NCBI GenBank assembly: GCA_018240525.1
Contig: JAFEFN010000013.1
Location: 744,001 to 808,000 of the forward strand
DNA from: Pseudomonadota bacterium
GTDB taxonomy: Bacteria > Pseudomonadota > Gammaproteobacteria > Steroidobacterales > Steroidobacteraceae
DNA length: 64,000 bases
Direction of reading: 5' to 3'
Positions within the stretch are counted from its first letter, which is position 1. Each line of letters opens with the position of its first letter. The notes beneath the pieces were generated by a model. The model ran no database searches. It saw nothing but the letters and a program-made list of their open reading frames with translations, and was not told the DNA's origin. The position numbers were made by a program, and so were the translations under genes. This document shows positions 28,715 to 37,726 of this stretch, one piece after another.

Positions 28715-29161
28715 ATGTTGTACGAACAGGAGCTCAAGACATTCGTCGAGGGGACGACGAACTTCTTCGAGGTCGCCGCCCAGCAACCCGCCTCGATCGG
28801 CTCGCCGTACCTCATGGAAGGCTCGCCCTCGGTGCACGAGTACACGGGGATCATCAACATCTCCGGCAAGCGCGAGGGCGTGGTCTACTTCACCGCGCCG
28901 AAGGCCATGCTCACCGTGCTCTTGATGAAGATGCAGGAGAATGACTTCAGCCACGAGACCATGCGCGACCTGGTCGGCGAGGTGGCCAATACCATCTCCG
29001 GCAACGCGCGCCGGGACTTCGGGCGCGACTTCGTGATCTCGGTCCCGAGCGTGGTCTCCGGCGAGAAGCCGAGTGTCCCCAATCGCCCGGGCATGCGCTC
29101 CTTCATCATCCCCATCAACTGGCGCAGCCACTCGGCCAAGCTCGTCGTCGCCCTCGCCTGA
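28715..29161 (+). CDS. cheX: CheX-type chemotaxis phosphatase
   Basis: 148 residues with AAGGAAA 9 nt before ATG. The signature GEVANTISGNARRDFG carries the Glu89 and Asn92 that in CheX insert into the CheY active site to hydrolyse its phosphate; the following ISVPSVVSGE is also typical. It likely dephosphorylates the CheY-like protein encoded 19 nt upstream. Kinase, receiver and phosphatase thus form a complete switch. Confidence 0.88.
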   Translation: MLYEQELKTFVEGTTNFFEVAAQQPASIGSPYLMEGSPSVHEYTGIINISGKREGVVYFTAPKAMLTVLLMKMQENDFSHETMRDLVGEVANTISGNARRDFGRDFVISVPSVVSGEKPSVPNRPGMRSFIIPINWRSHSAKLVVALA

Positions 29162-29219
29162 TGCGATCTGTGATCGGTGCACTGTTGCGGACGGGGACGT
29201 TCGGGGGATAACGCGCCTC

Positions 29220-29441
29220 ATGCAGTCCAGTGCACTCGCCATCATCACCATGCGCCGCGAGGTTGCGGAGCGCTACGAGCGCATCAACCGCCTGTGGCTC
29301 GGTGCACGCACGACCTACCGCCGCCTGCACGAGGCGCCGGTCGCGAACCTCGCCGCCATGCGCGATGCCGCGCTGCGCCTCGACCAGCTCACCAGCGGCC
29401 GTGCAGCCCTGCTGCGCGACCTGAAGGCGCTCTCGGACTAG
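29220..29441 (+). CDS. small helical hypothetical protein
   Basis: 73 residues from ATG 29220. Basic, leucine/alanine-rich and predicted mostly alpha-helical (RREVAERYERINRLWLGAR, LRLDQLTSGRAALLRDLKAL). No signal peptide or membrane helix, no family recognised. It follows the CheX gene by 58 nt in the same direction and may belong to that operon. Confidence 0.5.
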   Translation: MQSSALAIITMRREVAERYERINRLWLGARTTYRRLHEAPVANLAAMRDAALRLDQLTSGRAALLRDLKALSD

Positions 29442-29629
29442 CGCTCGCCCAACAGGCGGGCAGGCAGGAACAGCAGGGCGCGCAGCACGGCGAGCGCCCC
29501 GCCGACGGCGATCCCGACCAGCCTGAAGGGCAACAGCAGCAGCCAGACGAGGGGCAGCAGCACGAGCGCCAGCAGTGCCAGCGGCCAGCACACGGCAAGC
29601 AGCAGCAGCCACAGGATAAAGCCAACCAT
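29438..29629 (-). CDS. small two-helix membrane protein
   Basis: 63 residues from ATG 29629, with an excellent AGGAGGT 4 nt upstream. The protein is almost wholly hydrophobic (FILWLLLLAVCWPLALLALVL, then a second helix around VGIAVGGALAVLRALLF) and ends ARLLGER. Function unknown. It converges with the preceding small gene, overlapping by 4 nt. Confidence 0.7.
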   Translation of the reverse strand: MVGFILWLLLLAVCWPLALLALVLLPLVWLLLLPFRLVGIAVGGALAVLRALLFLPARLLGER

Positions 29630-29783
29630 GACACCTCCTGGCGCATGGGCCGCGCGTTGCACGCGTACCCTGCCCCCGGATGTTACGCCCCCCACCCCAC
29701 CGGGCTGGCCGCCGCTACGTCAAACTGAGCGAACCAAGCGATAATCCGCAAACGCCCTTGAACAAGAGCCAGAGGCTTCACGC

Positions 29784-30698
29784 GTGACCAGCGACCCGTT
29801 CCGACCCGCCGCCGCCGTGCGCCCCGGCGACCGCGTGGCCATCATCGCCCCGGCGAGCTGCTTCGACCGGCCCTCCTTCGAGGCCGGGCTCAAGGTGCTG
29901 GCGGGGCGCTATCGTCCGGCCTTCTCCGAGGGGATCTTCAGCCGCCACCGCTACCTGGCCGGCGAGGACAGCCGGCGCCTGGAGGAACTGCTGGGCGCCC
30001 TGGCCGACCCGGACACACGCGCCGTGTTCTGCGCGCGCGGCGGCTACGGGGCGACCCGACTGTTGCTGCAGCTCACGCAGTTGTCCCCGCCGGGCGCAGG
30101 CAAGCTTCTGATCGGCTTCTCCGACATCACCGCGCTGCACCTGTGGCTGCAGGCGCACGGCCGGGTCAGCATCCACGGCCCGGTGCTCACCCAGCTCGGG
30201 CGCCTGGGGACGCCGACGCACGAGCGCCTGTTCGGGCTGCTGGAGTCCGCCGCGGTCCCCGCGGCGCTGCACGGCACGGCGAGCTATGTCGGCGGCCGGG
30301 CCGAGGGCCGGCTCATCGGCGGCAATCTTTCCATGCTGTCGCGCGTCATCGGCACGCCCTTCATGCCGGTCCTGCGCGACTGCATCCTGCTGCTGGAGGA
30401 CCAGGGCGAGCGGCCCTACCGCATCGACCGCATGTGGACGCACCTGGCCCTGGCAGGCGTCTTTGCACAGGTGCGCGGCATCGCGCTCGGCAGCTTCACC
30501 AACTGCGAGGAGAAGGACGCGCCGTACTCGAGTGCCGACCTGCTGCGCGAGCTGGCGGCGGCCACCGGCCTGCCCTGTGCGGCCGGATTCCCCGTCGGCC
30601 ACGGCGAGCAGAACGAGCCGGTGCCGCTCGGCGTGCGCGTGCGCCTGGACGCCGATGCCTGCCGCCTGGAGTTCCTCGAGCCGGCGGTGGGCGGCTAG
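29784..30698 (+). CDS. LD-carboxypeptidase (S66, muramoyltetrapeptide carboxypeptidase)
   Basis: 304 residues from GTG 29784. RPGDRVAIIAPAS at the N-terminus, CARGGYGATRLL, and the nucleophile Ser113 in IGFSDITAL followed by HGPV identify peptidase family S66. A Glu in LLLEDQGE and the His in FPVGHGEQN fit the rest of the Ser-Glu-His triad. It removes the terminal D-Ala from murein tetrapeptides in the cytosol during cell-wall recycling. The 3' end overlaps the convergent DUF885 gene by 4 nt. Confidence 0.93.
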   Translation: MTSDPFRPAAAVRPGDRVAIIAPASCFDRPSFEAGLKVLAGRYRPAFSEGIFSRHRYLAGEDSRRLEELLGALADPDTRAVFCARGGYGATRLLLQLTQLSPPGAGKLLIGFSDITALHLWLQAHGRVSIHGPVLTQLGRLGTPTHERLFGLLESAAVPAALHGTASYVGGRAEGRLIGGNLSMLSRVIGTPFMPVLRDCILLLEDQGERPYRIDRMWTHLALAGVFAQVRGIALGSFTNCEEKDAPYSSADLLRELAAATGLPCAAGFPVGHGEQNEPVPLGVRVRLDADACRLEFLEPAVGG

Positions 30699-32419
30699 AG
30701 CAGCGCGCCGACCTCGCCCAGCATCGCCCTGCGCACCAGCGGGATGGGCGGGCCGCCGTAGGAGAGGAACTGGTTGTGGAACTGGTACCACAGCCTGCGC
30801 GGGTCGGGGTCGGCGACACCCCCCGGCTGCCGCGCGATCCAGTCGGCGCGCAGCTTGCGGATCATGAGTTTGCCGAGGGTGTACTTGAGGTATTCCGGGT
30901 CGTAACTGCCGCGCGCAGCCTGCTGGCGCGCATTGCCGGCATCGTAGAAGGCGCGGTCGCGGAACATCCGCTCCGACTCGGCGATGCTCATTCCGCGGGT
31001 GTGCATGCCGATGGCAGACAGGTAGCGCACGTCGCGTAGCAGCGCCTCGGCGATCTGGCCGACGTGCTGTTGCGGGTCGCCGGCGCCCAGTCCCTCGTCC
31101 CACATCATCTCCTCGGCGTAGTGCGCCCAGCCTTCCGCGTAGGCATAGCCGACCCAGAGGGCGGCGATCCTGGAGGGGTTGCGGTTGGAGTGCAGGAACT
31201 GCAGGAAATGCCCCGGCCAGACCTCGTGAACGCTCGTGTACAACAGGCTGGCGCTGCCCGGAATGTAGGCGGCGCGCTCGCGCGCACTCCATGACGGGTC
31301 GGGCGGGGCAATATAGAAGGTGTAGGCGACGCCCCGGTCGTAGGGTCCCGGCGTGTTGATGTAGGCGCCATTGGCGCGGTTGTAGGGCGGCGCCTCGGCG
31401 ACCTGGCACACCTCATCGCTGGGGACGTCGGCGACATGGTGGTCGATGACGAACTGGCGCAGCTGCGCAAGCTGCGCGCGCGCACCCGCGACCGCACCGC
31501 CCTGCGGCTTGTGGGCGGACATGCGGGCCACGCACGCCGCCAGGGTGCCCCGCGGCAGATAACGGGCGCAGGCAGCCTGCAGCGCCTGCGTATTGCGTTC
31601 GAGGTCGGCCCGACCGGCCGCCAGCAGCTGCGCCACGGGGATCTCCACGTCCTCGGTGGATCGGAGCATCGCCAGGAACAGGGGCTCGCCCATCGCGAAG
31701 TTCTGCGTGGCACGGCCGCGCTCGCCTTGCAGCCAGCTCCTCAGGCCGTCCATGGCACGGGCCGCCGCCTCGTCAGCCTGCGCCAGCTCGGCCTGGGCGC
31801 GCGCATCGGGCACGTCCGCAAAGACAGCGCCGACCTCGTTGCGGAAGAAGTTCGCGTAGCCGCCGAAGCCGCTGATGCCGCGTTCTAGGAAGGACTGCGG
31901 CAAAGGGGTGCGCAAGTTGGCGCGCACGTCGGCGGCGATCGCGGGAATGGCCCGCGCGTAGGCGATGAAGGCGCGCATGCGCGTGGCCGGCGGCGCGTAG
32001 GCACGGTTGAGGTAGACGTCCGGATCGAGCTGGTCGATGTACCAGGCGGGGTTGGTGAACGGAGCGCGTGCGCGGTCGAGCCAGAAAAGCTCGGTGCCGA
32101 TGATGCTGAGGACGTAGTCGCGCTCGAAGCGCTCGGCGGCGGTGAGACGCTCGTCCGGGATGGATTCGGCCTGGTAGCGCACCGCCTTGACGCGGGCGAC
32201 CTCGCGCGCGATGCCCGCGGCACTCAGATCCGGCATCTGTCCGTCGAACTCGTGCCGTCCGGCCTGCACGGCGAAGAAGGGGTTGGCCTCGAGGTAGTCC
32301 TCGATGAAGCGCGCGGCGAAGGCCGGCCAGGGATCCGCAATGGCGGCCGGCGCGGGCACCTCGGGCGCCCTGCTGCATGCGGCCAGCCCCGCCAGCAGGC
32401 CGCACAGGAAGACGGACAT
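30695..32419 (-). CDS. DUF885 family lipoprotein (putative metallohydrolase)
   Basis: About 574 residues from ATG 32419, chosen because it begins a lipoprotein signal MSVFLCGLLAGLAACS; longer frames add unlikely sequence overlapping the CPXCG gene. The DUF885 hallmark is HEVWPGHFLQFLHS, a zincin-like HExxxGH arrangement, with YAEGWAHYAEEM downstream providing further acidic and His residues. It is probably an envelope-located peptidase or hydrolase. Substrate unknown. Confidence 0.87.
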   Translation of the reverse strand: MSVFLCGLLAGLAACSRAPEVPAPAAIADPWPAFAARFIEDYLEANPFFAVQAGRHEFDGQMPDLSAAGIAREVARVKAVRYQAESIPDERLTAAERFERDYVLSIIGTELFWLDRARAPFTNPAWYIDQLDPDVYLNRAYAPPATRMRAFIAYARAIPAIAADVRANLRTPLPQSFLERGISGFGGYANFFRNEVGAVFADVPDARAQAELAQADEAAARAMDGLRSWLQGERGRATQNFAMGEPLFLAMLRSTEDVEIPVAQLLAAGRADLERNTQALQAACARYLPRGTLAACVARMSAHKPQGGAVAGARAQLAQLRQFVIDHHVADVPSDEVCQVAEAPPYNRANGAYINTPGPYDRGVAYTFYIAPPDPSWSARERAAYIPGSASLLYTSVHEVWPGHFLQFLHSNRNPSRIAALWVGYAYAEGWAHYAEEMMWDEGLGAGDPQQHVGQIAEALLRDVRYLSAIGMHTRGMSIAESERMFRDRAFYDAGNARQQAARGSYDPEYLKYTLGKLMIRKLRADWIARQPGGVADPDPRRLWYQFHNQFLSYGGPPIPLVRRAMLGEVGALL

Positions 32420-32459
32420 GACTCGCAGCAAGTGGTGTGCCCCCGGAAGATGCCCGCAG

Positions 32460-32774
32460 TCAATCGATGCGCTGGACCCGCAGAGCCACGAGCGCTCCGC
32501 CGGCATCGCGCTCGACATTGAACTCGATGGGCCGGCAGCAGACCTCGCAGTCTTCCATGTAGGAAGGCTCATCCGCGGTCAGGTCGACGCGGGTCTCCAG
32601 CCGCTCGCCGCAATACGGGCAGCGCACGCCGACGAATTCCTCGGGCGCCAGTCCACCGGCGCCGGGCTCCCACACCGGTTCGAGGCCGTACAGCCGGTCG
32701 ATGCTGGCGCTGTCGAGCTGCGTGATGCGCTGGCGCAGGCGGGCCAGCTCCGGGGTGGTGCGGCGTCTGATCAT
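32460..32774 (-). CDS. CPXCG-motif cysteine-rich protein (zinc ribbon)
   Basis: 104 residues. RCPYCGE and EDCEVCCRPIEF provide four zinc-ligand cysteines of the CPXCG family (PF14255), and the C-terminal VERDAGGALVALRVQRID fits too. It has an N-terminal helical extension of about 45 residues. Function unknown; small zinc-ribbon proteins of this type are common in gammaproteobacteria. Divergent from the following lipoprotein gene. Confidence 0.85.
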   Translation of the reverse strand: MIRRRTTPELARLRQRITQLDSASIDRLYGLEPVWEPGAGGLAPEEFVGVRCPYCGERLETRVDLTADEPSYMEDCEVCCRPIEFNVERDAGGALVALRVQRID

Positions 32775-32833
32775 TGCATCAGGGTGCGGCGAACTGCGAT
32801 GCTGCGTGCTGTGTAGAGCTGCGAGGATACTCC

Positions 32834-33532
32834 ATGGCGATGGTCCGGACAGGCGTGGTGGGGGCCTGGGCCGCTTTTCTGGCGTGCGCCTGCGCGACGC
32901 ACTTCTCGAGCCAAACGCCGGCAGCAGTCTCGTTCGCGGGAAACTGGAAGCTGAACCACGCCGCCAGCGATGATCCGCAGAAGGTTCTGGCGAAAATGCG
33001 CGAGGAGGCGATCAAGCTGATCAAGCGCCAGATGGCGGAGGTCACGGCGCGCACCGGGATCACCCCGCAGGATCCGGACGCACCGCCACCTGCCGCGGGC
33101 CCGCCGTCGCCCGACGGCGCCGGAGCGGGCGCGGCGCGGCGCAGCGACCCGCTGCGCCGCTCGCCCATGGCGGCCATCATTCACGCCCTGATGGAGCGCG
33201 GAGATTTCCTGACGATCCGCCAGTCCGCTGACGAGGTCGTGTTCGACTATGGCACCGTGCGCCGCAGCTTCACCCCGGGCGCGCACAGCGTCGTCTCCGC
33301 GGAGGGCGGCGTGGGCGACCAGATGTCCGGCTGGCACGACAAGTCGTACGTCATCCAGATCAGACCGCAGAATGGGCCGGAGGTGACCGAGACGTACGCG
33401 CTGTCCCCCGACGGCAAACAGCTGCTCGACACGGTCGCGATCGCCGCCGCCGAGCTGCCCGCGGTGCGGATCCGGCGCGTCTACGAACCGACCACCGAAA
33501 CTGCGCCGCACAACCTGCCTGCAACCGACTGA
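32834..33532 (+). CDS. secreted/lipoprotein of unknown function
   Basis: About 232 residues from ATG 32834; a second ATG lies two codons on. The signal sequence ends LACAC and suggests a lipoprotein. The mature part has FAGNWKLNHAASDDP, a Pro/Ala/Gly-rich linker near residues 80-105, then a beta-rich region (DEVVFDYGTVRRSF, PDGKQLLDTVAIAA). 'GxWxLnxxxSD' starts are common in small secreted beta proteins, but I cannot name the family. The TraB/GumN gene starts 4 nt after its stop. Confidence 0.68.
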   Translation: MAMVRTGVVGAWAAFLACACATHFSSQTPAAVSFAGNWKLNHAASDDPQKVLAKMREEAIKLIKRQMAEVTARTGITPQDPDAPPPAAGPPSPDGAGAGAARRSDPLRRSPMAAIIHALMERGDFLTIRQSADEVVFDYGTVRRSFTPGAHSVVSAEGGVGDQMSGWHDKSYVIQIRPQNGPEVTETYALSPDGKQLLDTVAIAAAELPAVRIRRVYEPTTETAPHNLPATD

Positions 33533-33536
33533 GGAC

Positions 33537-34532
33537 ATGGCGGCGATGTACTGGGTGCGGGGCCTGCTGGTGCTTGGTCTGCTCCTCCTCGGCGGAGTGC
33601 TCCAGGCGCAGCCCGCCGAACAACCGGCCGCGGAGCCCGAGGCGGCGCCGCTCCAGGAGGTGGTGGTCGAGGGCGAACACGAGGGGCCGCGCATGTGGAA
33701 GGTCCACAAGGGCGACCACACGCTGTGGATCCTCGGCACCATCGCGCCGCTGCCGAAGAAGATGGTGTGGCAGCCGGATGCGGTGCGCGAGGTGCTGCAC
33801 CAGACGCAGGAAGTCATCCCCGCATGGCCCAGCTACGGCATCGGCGCCAACCCCATCACCGCGCTGCGCGTGTACATCGAGTGGCGGCGGCTGCAGAAGC
33901 CCCCCGACCACGAGCCGCTGCAGAAGGCGCTGCCGGCACCGCTGTACGCGCGGGTGAACGCGCTGAAGATGCGCTATGCCCCCAGGGACGACAAGATCGA
34001 GCAGATGCGGCCGATGATGGCCGCGCGCGAGCTGTTGACCAGGGTCTTCGATGCCTCGGGGCTCGCCTTGCACAACGAGGTGCAGCAGTCGGTGCTGGAC
34101 CTGGCGCGCGCCCAGGGCGTGCGCGTGCACCAGGACAAGATCAAGATCGAGGATCCTGTGGACGTCCTGAAGGACGTCGGTGCCACGCCGCTGGATCGCG
34201 AAGTGGCATGTCTGGAGGCGGTGGTCACGCTGCTGGAGACCGACGTCGGCACCATGCAGGCACGTGCCCGCGCCTGGGCACTGGGGGATGTCGATGCCCT
34301 GCGCAAGCTGCCGCCTACCGAGGACCGCACGGCATGCATCGCCGCGGTCTCCAGTTCCGAGCGCGTGCGCGCACTGATCGCCCGCGCCCAGGACAACTGG
34401 CTGATCGCCACCGAGGACAGCCTGAACCGCAACCGCGGCACCCTCGCCGTGCAGTCCATGGACCGCCTGCTGGGCGAACACGGCGCGCTCGCCACGCTGC
34501 GCGCCCGCGGCTATGCCGTCGAGGGTCCCTAG
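33537..34532 (+). CDS. TraB/GumN family protein
   Basis: 331 residues with a signal peptide (1-24, cleavage near LQAQP). KGDHTLWILGTIAPLPKKMVW matches the N-terminal GxHxLWILGT motif of the TraB/GumN family; the family's first histidine motif is HTLWILGT. Members are Tiki-like metalloproteases or related envelope proteins. Many bacterial members have no known substrate. The 3' end overlaps the convergent rhomboid gene by 4 nt. Confidence 0.83.
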   Translation: MAAMYWVRGLLVLGLLLLGGVLQAQPAEQPAAEPEAAPLQEVVVEGEHEGPRMWKVHKGDHTLWILGTIAPLPKKMVWQPDAVREVLHQTQEVIPAWPSYGIGANPITALRVYIEWRRLQKPPDHEPLQKALPAPLYARVNALKMRYAPRDDKIEQMRPMMAARELLTRVFDASGLALHNEVQQSVLDLARAQGVRVHQDKIKIEDPVDVLKDVGATPLDREVACLEAVVTLLETDVGTMQARARAWALGDVDALRKLPPTEDRTACIAAVSSSERVRALIARAQDNWLIATEDSLNRNRGTLAVQSMDRLLGEHGALATLRARGYAVEGP

Positions 34533-35419
34533 CTGCGCAGGGCACAGCACCAGGCGAGCAGGACCGAAGCGAGCGCCACCGCGCCGCTGAGCCACTGCGG
34601 AACCCGTGCCATGCGCGCGCGCACCGCCGGCAGCGCCAGGGTCGCACCGAGGATCGCGCCGACCGCAAAGCCGGCCACGTGCGCCACCAGGTCGGTCTGG
34701 CCGCCCTCCTCGCCCGAGCCGGTCCAGCCGAGCAGTATCACGCCGGCCACCAGCGGTCCCCAGCGTCGCGCCCAGCGCTGCGGGAGCTGATAGCGCTCGC
34801 GCCAGGAGTAGGCCGACATGGCCCCCAGGGCTGCAAACACCGCGGTCGAGGCACCCACGGACAGGTGATCCGGGGGCCCGAGCAGGCCTTCCAGCAGGTT
34901 CGCCAGTGCCGCGCCCATGACGGTGACCAGCCAGGCGGTACCCGCGCCCATCTGCCGACCCGCCAGATAGCCGAACCAGACCCCCGCGCCGAGGTTGGCG
35001 ACCAGGTGCGGTCCGTCCATGTGCAGGGTGAGCGCGGTCCAGGCGCGCCACAGCTGCCCCGCCTGCACTTGCCGCGCATCGAGCGCGCCGAGCTCGAAGG
35101 CATCCAGACGCACCAGTCCCTGCGAGAGCGTGGCGGCGACCCCGACCAAGACGATGACGTAAGCCACGCAACCGACCCAGGCCCAGGGCCACAGCGGCGG
35201 CGCAGCCGGAGGCGGCGGCAGGGGCCGGTTCTCGTGCTCGTAGGCGAGCAGGTGGCGCATCGCATAGGCGGCGGACTCGGCCGGCACGCGCAGCAGGAAC
35301 TCCCCGGTGCCGAGGACGATGTCCCCGCTGATGCCGACGGCGGTGAGCACCAGCAGCCGCTCGTTACAGTCGCGCTGGCGCGGCGAGCGGTAGACGGTAC
35401 TGAAGCCGTCGTCGTCCAC
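34529..35419 (-). CDS. rhomboid family intramembrane serine protease
   Basis: 296 residues from GTG 35419. A ~75-residue cytosolic N-terminal region of unknown type precedes the membrane domain. Catalytic and oxyanion residues are present: HLVAN (His138, Asn142), GAS (Ser191 in SVGASTAVFAALG) and His247 in DLVAHVAGFAVGAILG. Rhomboids cleave single-pass membrane proteins within the bilayer. It lies 6 nt after the YdcF-like gene and 3' of MATE, in one tight operon. Confidence 0.93.
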   Translation of the reverse strand: MDDDGFSTVYRSPRQRDCNERLLVLTAVGISGDIVLGTGEFLLRVPAESAAYAMRHLLAYEHENRPLPPPPAAPPLWPWAWVGCVAYVIVLVGVAATLSQGLVRLDAFELGALDARQVQAGQLWRAWTALTLHMDGPHLVANLGAGVWFGYLAGRQMGAGTAWLVTVMGAALANLLEGLLGPPDHLSVGASTAVFAALGAMSAYSWRERYQLPQRWARRWGPLVAGVILLGWTGSGEEGGQTDLVAHVAGFAVGAILGATLALPAVRARMARVPQWLSGAVALASVLLAWCCALRS

Positions 35420-35425
35420 GGGACC

Positions 35426-36208
35426 TCAGCCGGCACCGTGTCGGCGCAGGTGCAGCACCAGGAGCGTGCGCCGCACCGTGTCGCCGATCAGCTCGTAGAG
35501 GGCCTCGGTCGATTCCATGAGCGCACCGGCACTGGGCAGGAAGCTCGCCACGGTGTAGCGCGGCTGGCTCCAGACACGCACCGGCGCCGGCTCCACGTCG
35601 ATCCCGGCTGCAGTGAACTCTGCGGCCGCACGCCATTCGTGCACCGCGCTGGTCACCAGCAGGATGCGGTGGATACCGGCCTCACGCAGGATCGGTGCCG
35701 AGAACTGCGCGTTCTCGAAGGTGTCGCGCGAGCGCGTTTCGACCCAGCGCACCTGCACGCCGAAATCGCGGGCCAACGAGACGCGCATGGCATCGGCCTC
35801 GATGGCCGTACCAGTGACCAGCACCGGCAGCGAGGTGCGCCGCGCCAGGTACGCCCCGTAGGTGAGGCGTTCGAGCAGGTCGCGTCCGGCGGCGGGCTGC
35901 ATGCCGTACTCGGCCGCGCTCTCGCGGGCGCTGCCGCCGCCGAGGATCACGATCGCCTGCGCGCGCGGTGGCAGCGCGAGGACCAGCATGGGCGTGCGCT
36001 GCGCCGCCCTGGACAGGGAGCTGGCCACGTAGGGCATGGCCAGCACCCACAGGCCGGCGAGCGCGCCCAGCAACAGTGTCCATCCGGCCCTGCGCGTGCG
36101 TGGTGAGACCGCGCGCGCCAGAAGCCATGCACCCATGAAGGCCACGAGCAGCAGCGCGCCCGGTGGCAGCACCAGATTACGCAGCAGGATCTTCAGGTCG
36201 ACCAGCAT
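35426..36208 (-). CDS. YdcF/ElyC family protein (DUF218)
   Basis: 260 residues from ATG 36208. Two N-terminal transmembrane helices (LVLPPGALLLVAFMGAWLLA and a second near 45-60) are followed by the DUF218 Rossmann-like domain: QAIVILGGGSARESAAEYG, LPVLVTGTAIEADAM, ETRSRDTFENA and ILLVTSAVHEWRA. The E. coli paralogues ElyC/SanA affect envelope biogenesis; this one has the same layout. It starts 11 nt after the MATE stop. Confidence 0.9.
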   Translation of the reverse strand: MLVDLKILLRNLVLPPGALLLVAFMGAWLLARAVSPRTRRAGWTLLLGALAGLWVLAMPYVASSLSRAAQRTPMLVLALPPRAQAIVILGGGSARESAAEYGMQPAAGRDLLERLTYGAYLARRTSLPVLVTGTAIEADAMRVSLARDFGVQVRWVETRSRDTFENAQFSAPILREAGIHRILLVTSAVHEWRAAAEFTAAGIDVEPAPVRVWSQPRYTVASFLPSAGALMESTEALYELIGDTVRRTLLVLHLRRHGAG

Positions 36209-36219
36209 GCTGCCAGTGC

Positions 36220-37671
36220 CTAGAGCCGGATCTGCTGCCAGGCACGCGAGCGCCAGCGCAGGAACAGGGTGCACCCGAGCACCATCATGTACACCAGCAC
36301 CGCCACCCAGCCGCCGACCGCTCCGTAGCCGAACTGCGGCAGGAAGTGCACCCAGCCCTGTCCCGGTGCGAAGGTGAGTGCGTGCGCCAGCGGCACGAAC
36401 AGCAGCAGCGAGACAGGCAGCACCAGTAAGGCCGGCACCCGCACGTCGCCGGCGCCCCGCAGGCACATGCCGCTGCCCAGGTTCAGCCCGTCGAAGAACT
36501 GGTAGCACGCAGCGAGCCACAGCAGCTTGCTGCCGAGTGCGACCGCTGCGCCCGCATCCGCATCATGGGCGGCGGTGAAGAAGGGCAGCAACCAGCCGCC
36601 GCTGAGCGCGACGAAGAAGCCGATGCCGCCCATGTACAGCGCCGCAAGGAGGATGGTGCGGTTGCCCACCCGCAGCGCCCAGCCGCGAGCGCCCGCGCCG
36701 ATGGACTGGCCAACCAGCGTGGTTCCGGCCTGGGCGATACCGTAGCCGGGCATGTAGGCGAGCGAGGTCAGAATCACCACCATCTGCGTCGCCGCCCCGT
36801 CCGCGGTGCCGAGCCGCGTCTGCATCATCTGGAAGATGGCGAAGCCGAGCAGGTCGGCGGCCGGCGTGAGTCCCATGGGAATCCCGAGCCGCAACTGCTG
36901 CATCAGGCGCCCGGCGTGCGGTCGCCAGGTCAGGTGCGACCTGTAGACGCGGCGGTAGTGCGGACGCAGGAAGATCGCCAGTGCGAACAGGACGCCGAGC
37001 AGCTGCGCAACGTTGGTTGCCCAAGCCGAGCCGGCAATGCCCCAGCCCATCCGGAAGATGAAGAGCTGGTTGAGCAGCGCATTGGCGACGGTCGTCAGGA
37101 TGCTGATGACGAGCGTGATGCGCGGGCGACCGATGCCATTGAAGAAGCCCAGCAATGCCCACACCGCCGCGCCCACGCAGGCACCGCCCACGCGCGGGTA
37201 CCAGAAGGCCGAGGCCAGCTCCTCGACTGCCGGATCAAAGCCGAACGGGGCGAGGATCAGGTGGCTGGCGGAGCCTGCCAGGATGAACAGCGGCGCAGCG
37301 CAGGCCATGGCCCACAGGGCGGTCCACACCGCCTGGCCGGCGCGCGAGTAGCGCCGCGCACCAAAGGACTGTGCCACCAGGGTCTGGACGGCCGTTCCGG
37401 CCCCGCCCAGCACCAGCACGATGACCATGACCAGCCACTGCACCGCGCCGACCGCCGCGAGCGCCTTCGTGGAAATGCGCCCCATGAACCACATGTCGGT
37501 GAGGCTGAGGACGATCTGCACCGCGCTGTTGGCCATGAGCGGCAGCGCAAGCGCAAGCACCCGGCGCTGGTCGACGTGCGAATGGCCGGCGGCATCAATG
37601 CGCTGCGCCGGCAGGAGCGCGCTCGCGCGCACCGCCGAATCGCTGGCAGGTAATGAGGTGACCACGGCCAT
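36220..37671 (-). CDS. MATE family efflux transporter
   Basis: 483 residues with twelve predicted transmembrane helices in two homologous halves. NSAVQIVLSLTDMWFMGRIS near the N-terminus and GAGTAVQTLVAQSFGARR are characteristic of MATE proteins, as is ACYQFFDGLNLGSGMCLRGAG in the second half. MATE pumps expel cationic compounds using Na+ or H+. First gene of the MATE-YdcF-rhomboid operon. Confidence 0.94.
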   Translation of the reverse strand: MAVVTSLPASDSAVRASALLPAQRIDAAGHSHVDQRRVLALALPLMANSAVQIVLSLTDMWFMGRISTKALAAVGAVQWLVMVIVLVLGGAGTAVQTLVAQSFGARRYSRAGQAVWTALWAMACAAPLFILAGSASHLILAPFGFDPAVEELASAFWYPRVGGACVGAAVWALLGFFNGIGRPRITLVISILTTVANALLNQLFIFRMGWGIAGSAWATNVAQLLGVLFALAIFLRPHYRRVYRSHLTWRPHAGRLMQQLRLGIPMGLTPAADLLGFAIFQMMQTRLGTADGAATQMVVILTSLAYMPGYGIAQAGTTLVGQSIGAGARGWALRVGNRTILLAALYMGGIGFFVALSGGWLLPFFTAAHDADAGAAVALGSKLLWLAACYQFFDGLNLGSGMCLRGAGDVRVPALLVLPVSLLLFVPLAHALTFAPGQGWVHFLPQFGYGAVGGWVAVLVYMMVLGCTLFLRWRSRAWQQIRL

Positions 37672-37726
37672 GGCAACATCCTGAACAATCGGTCATTCTC
37701 GCACACTGCTTCTAACGGGAGATGTC

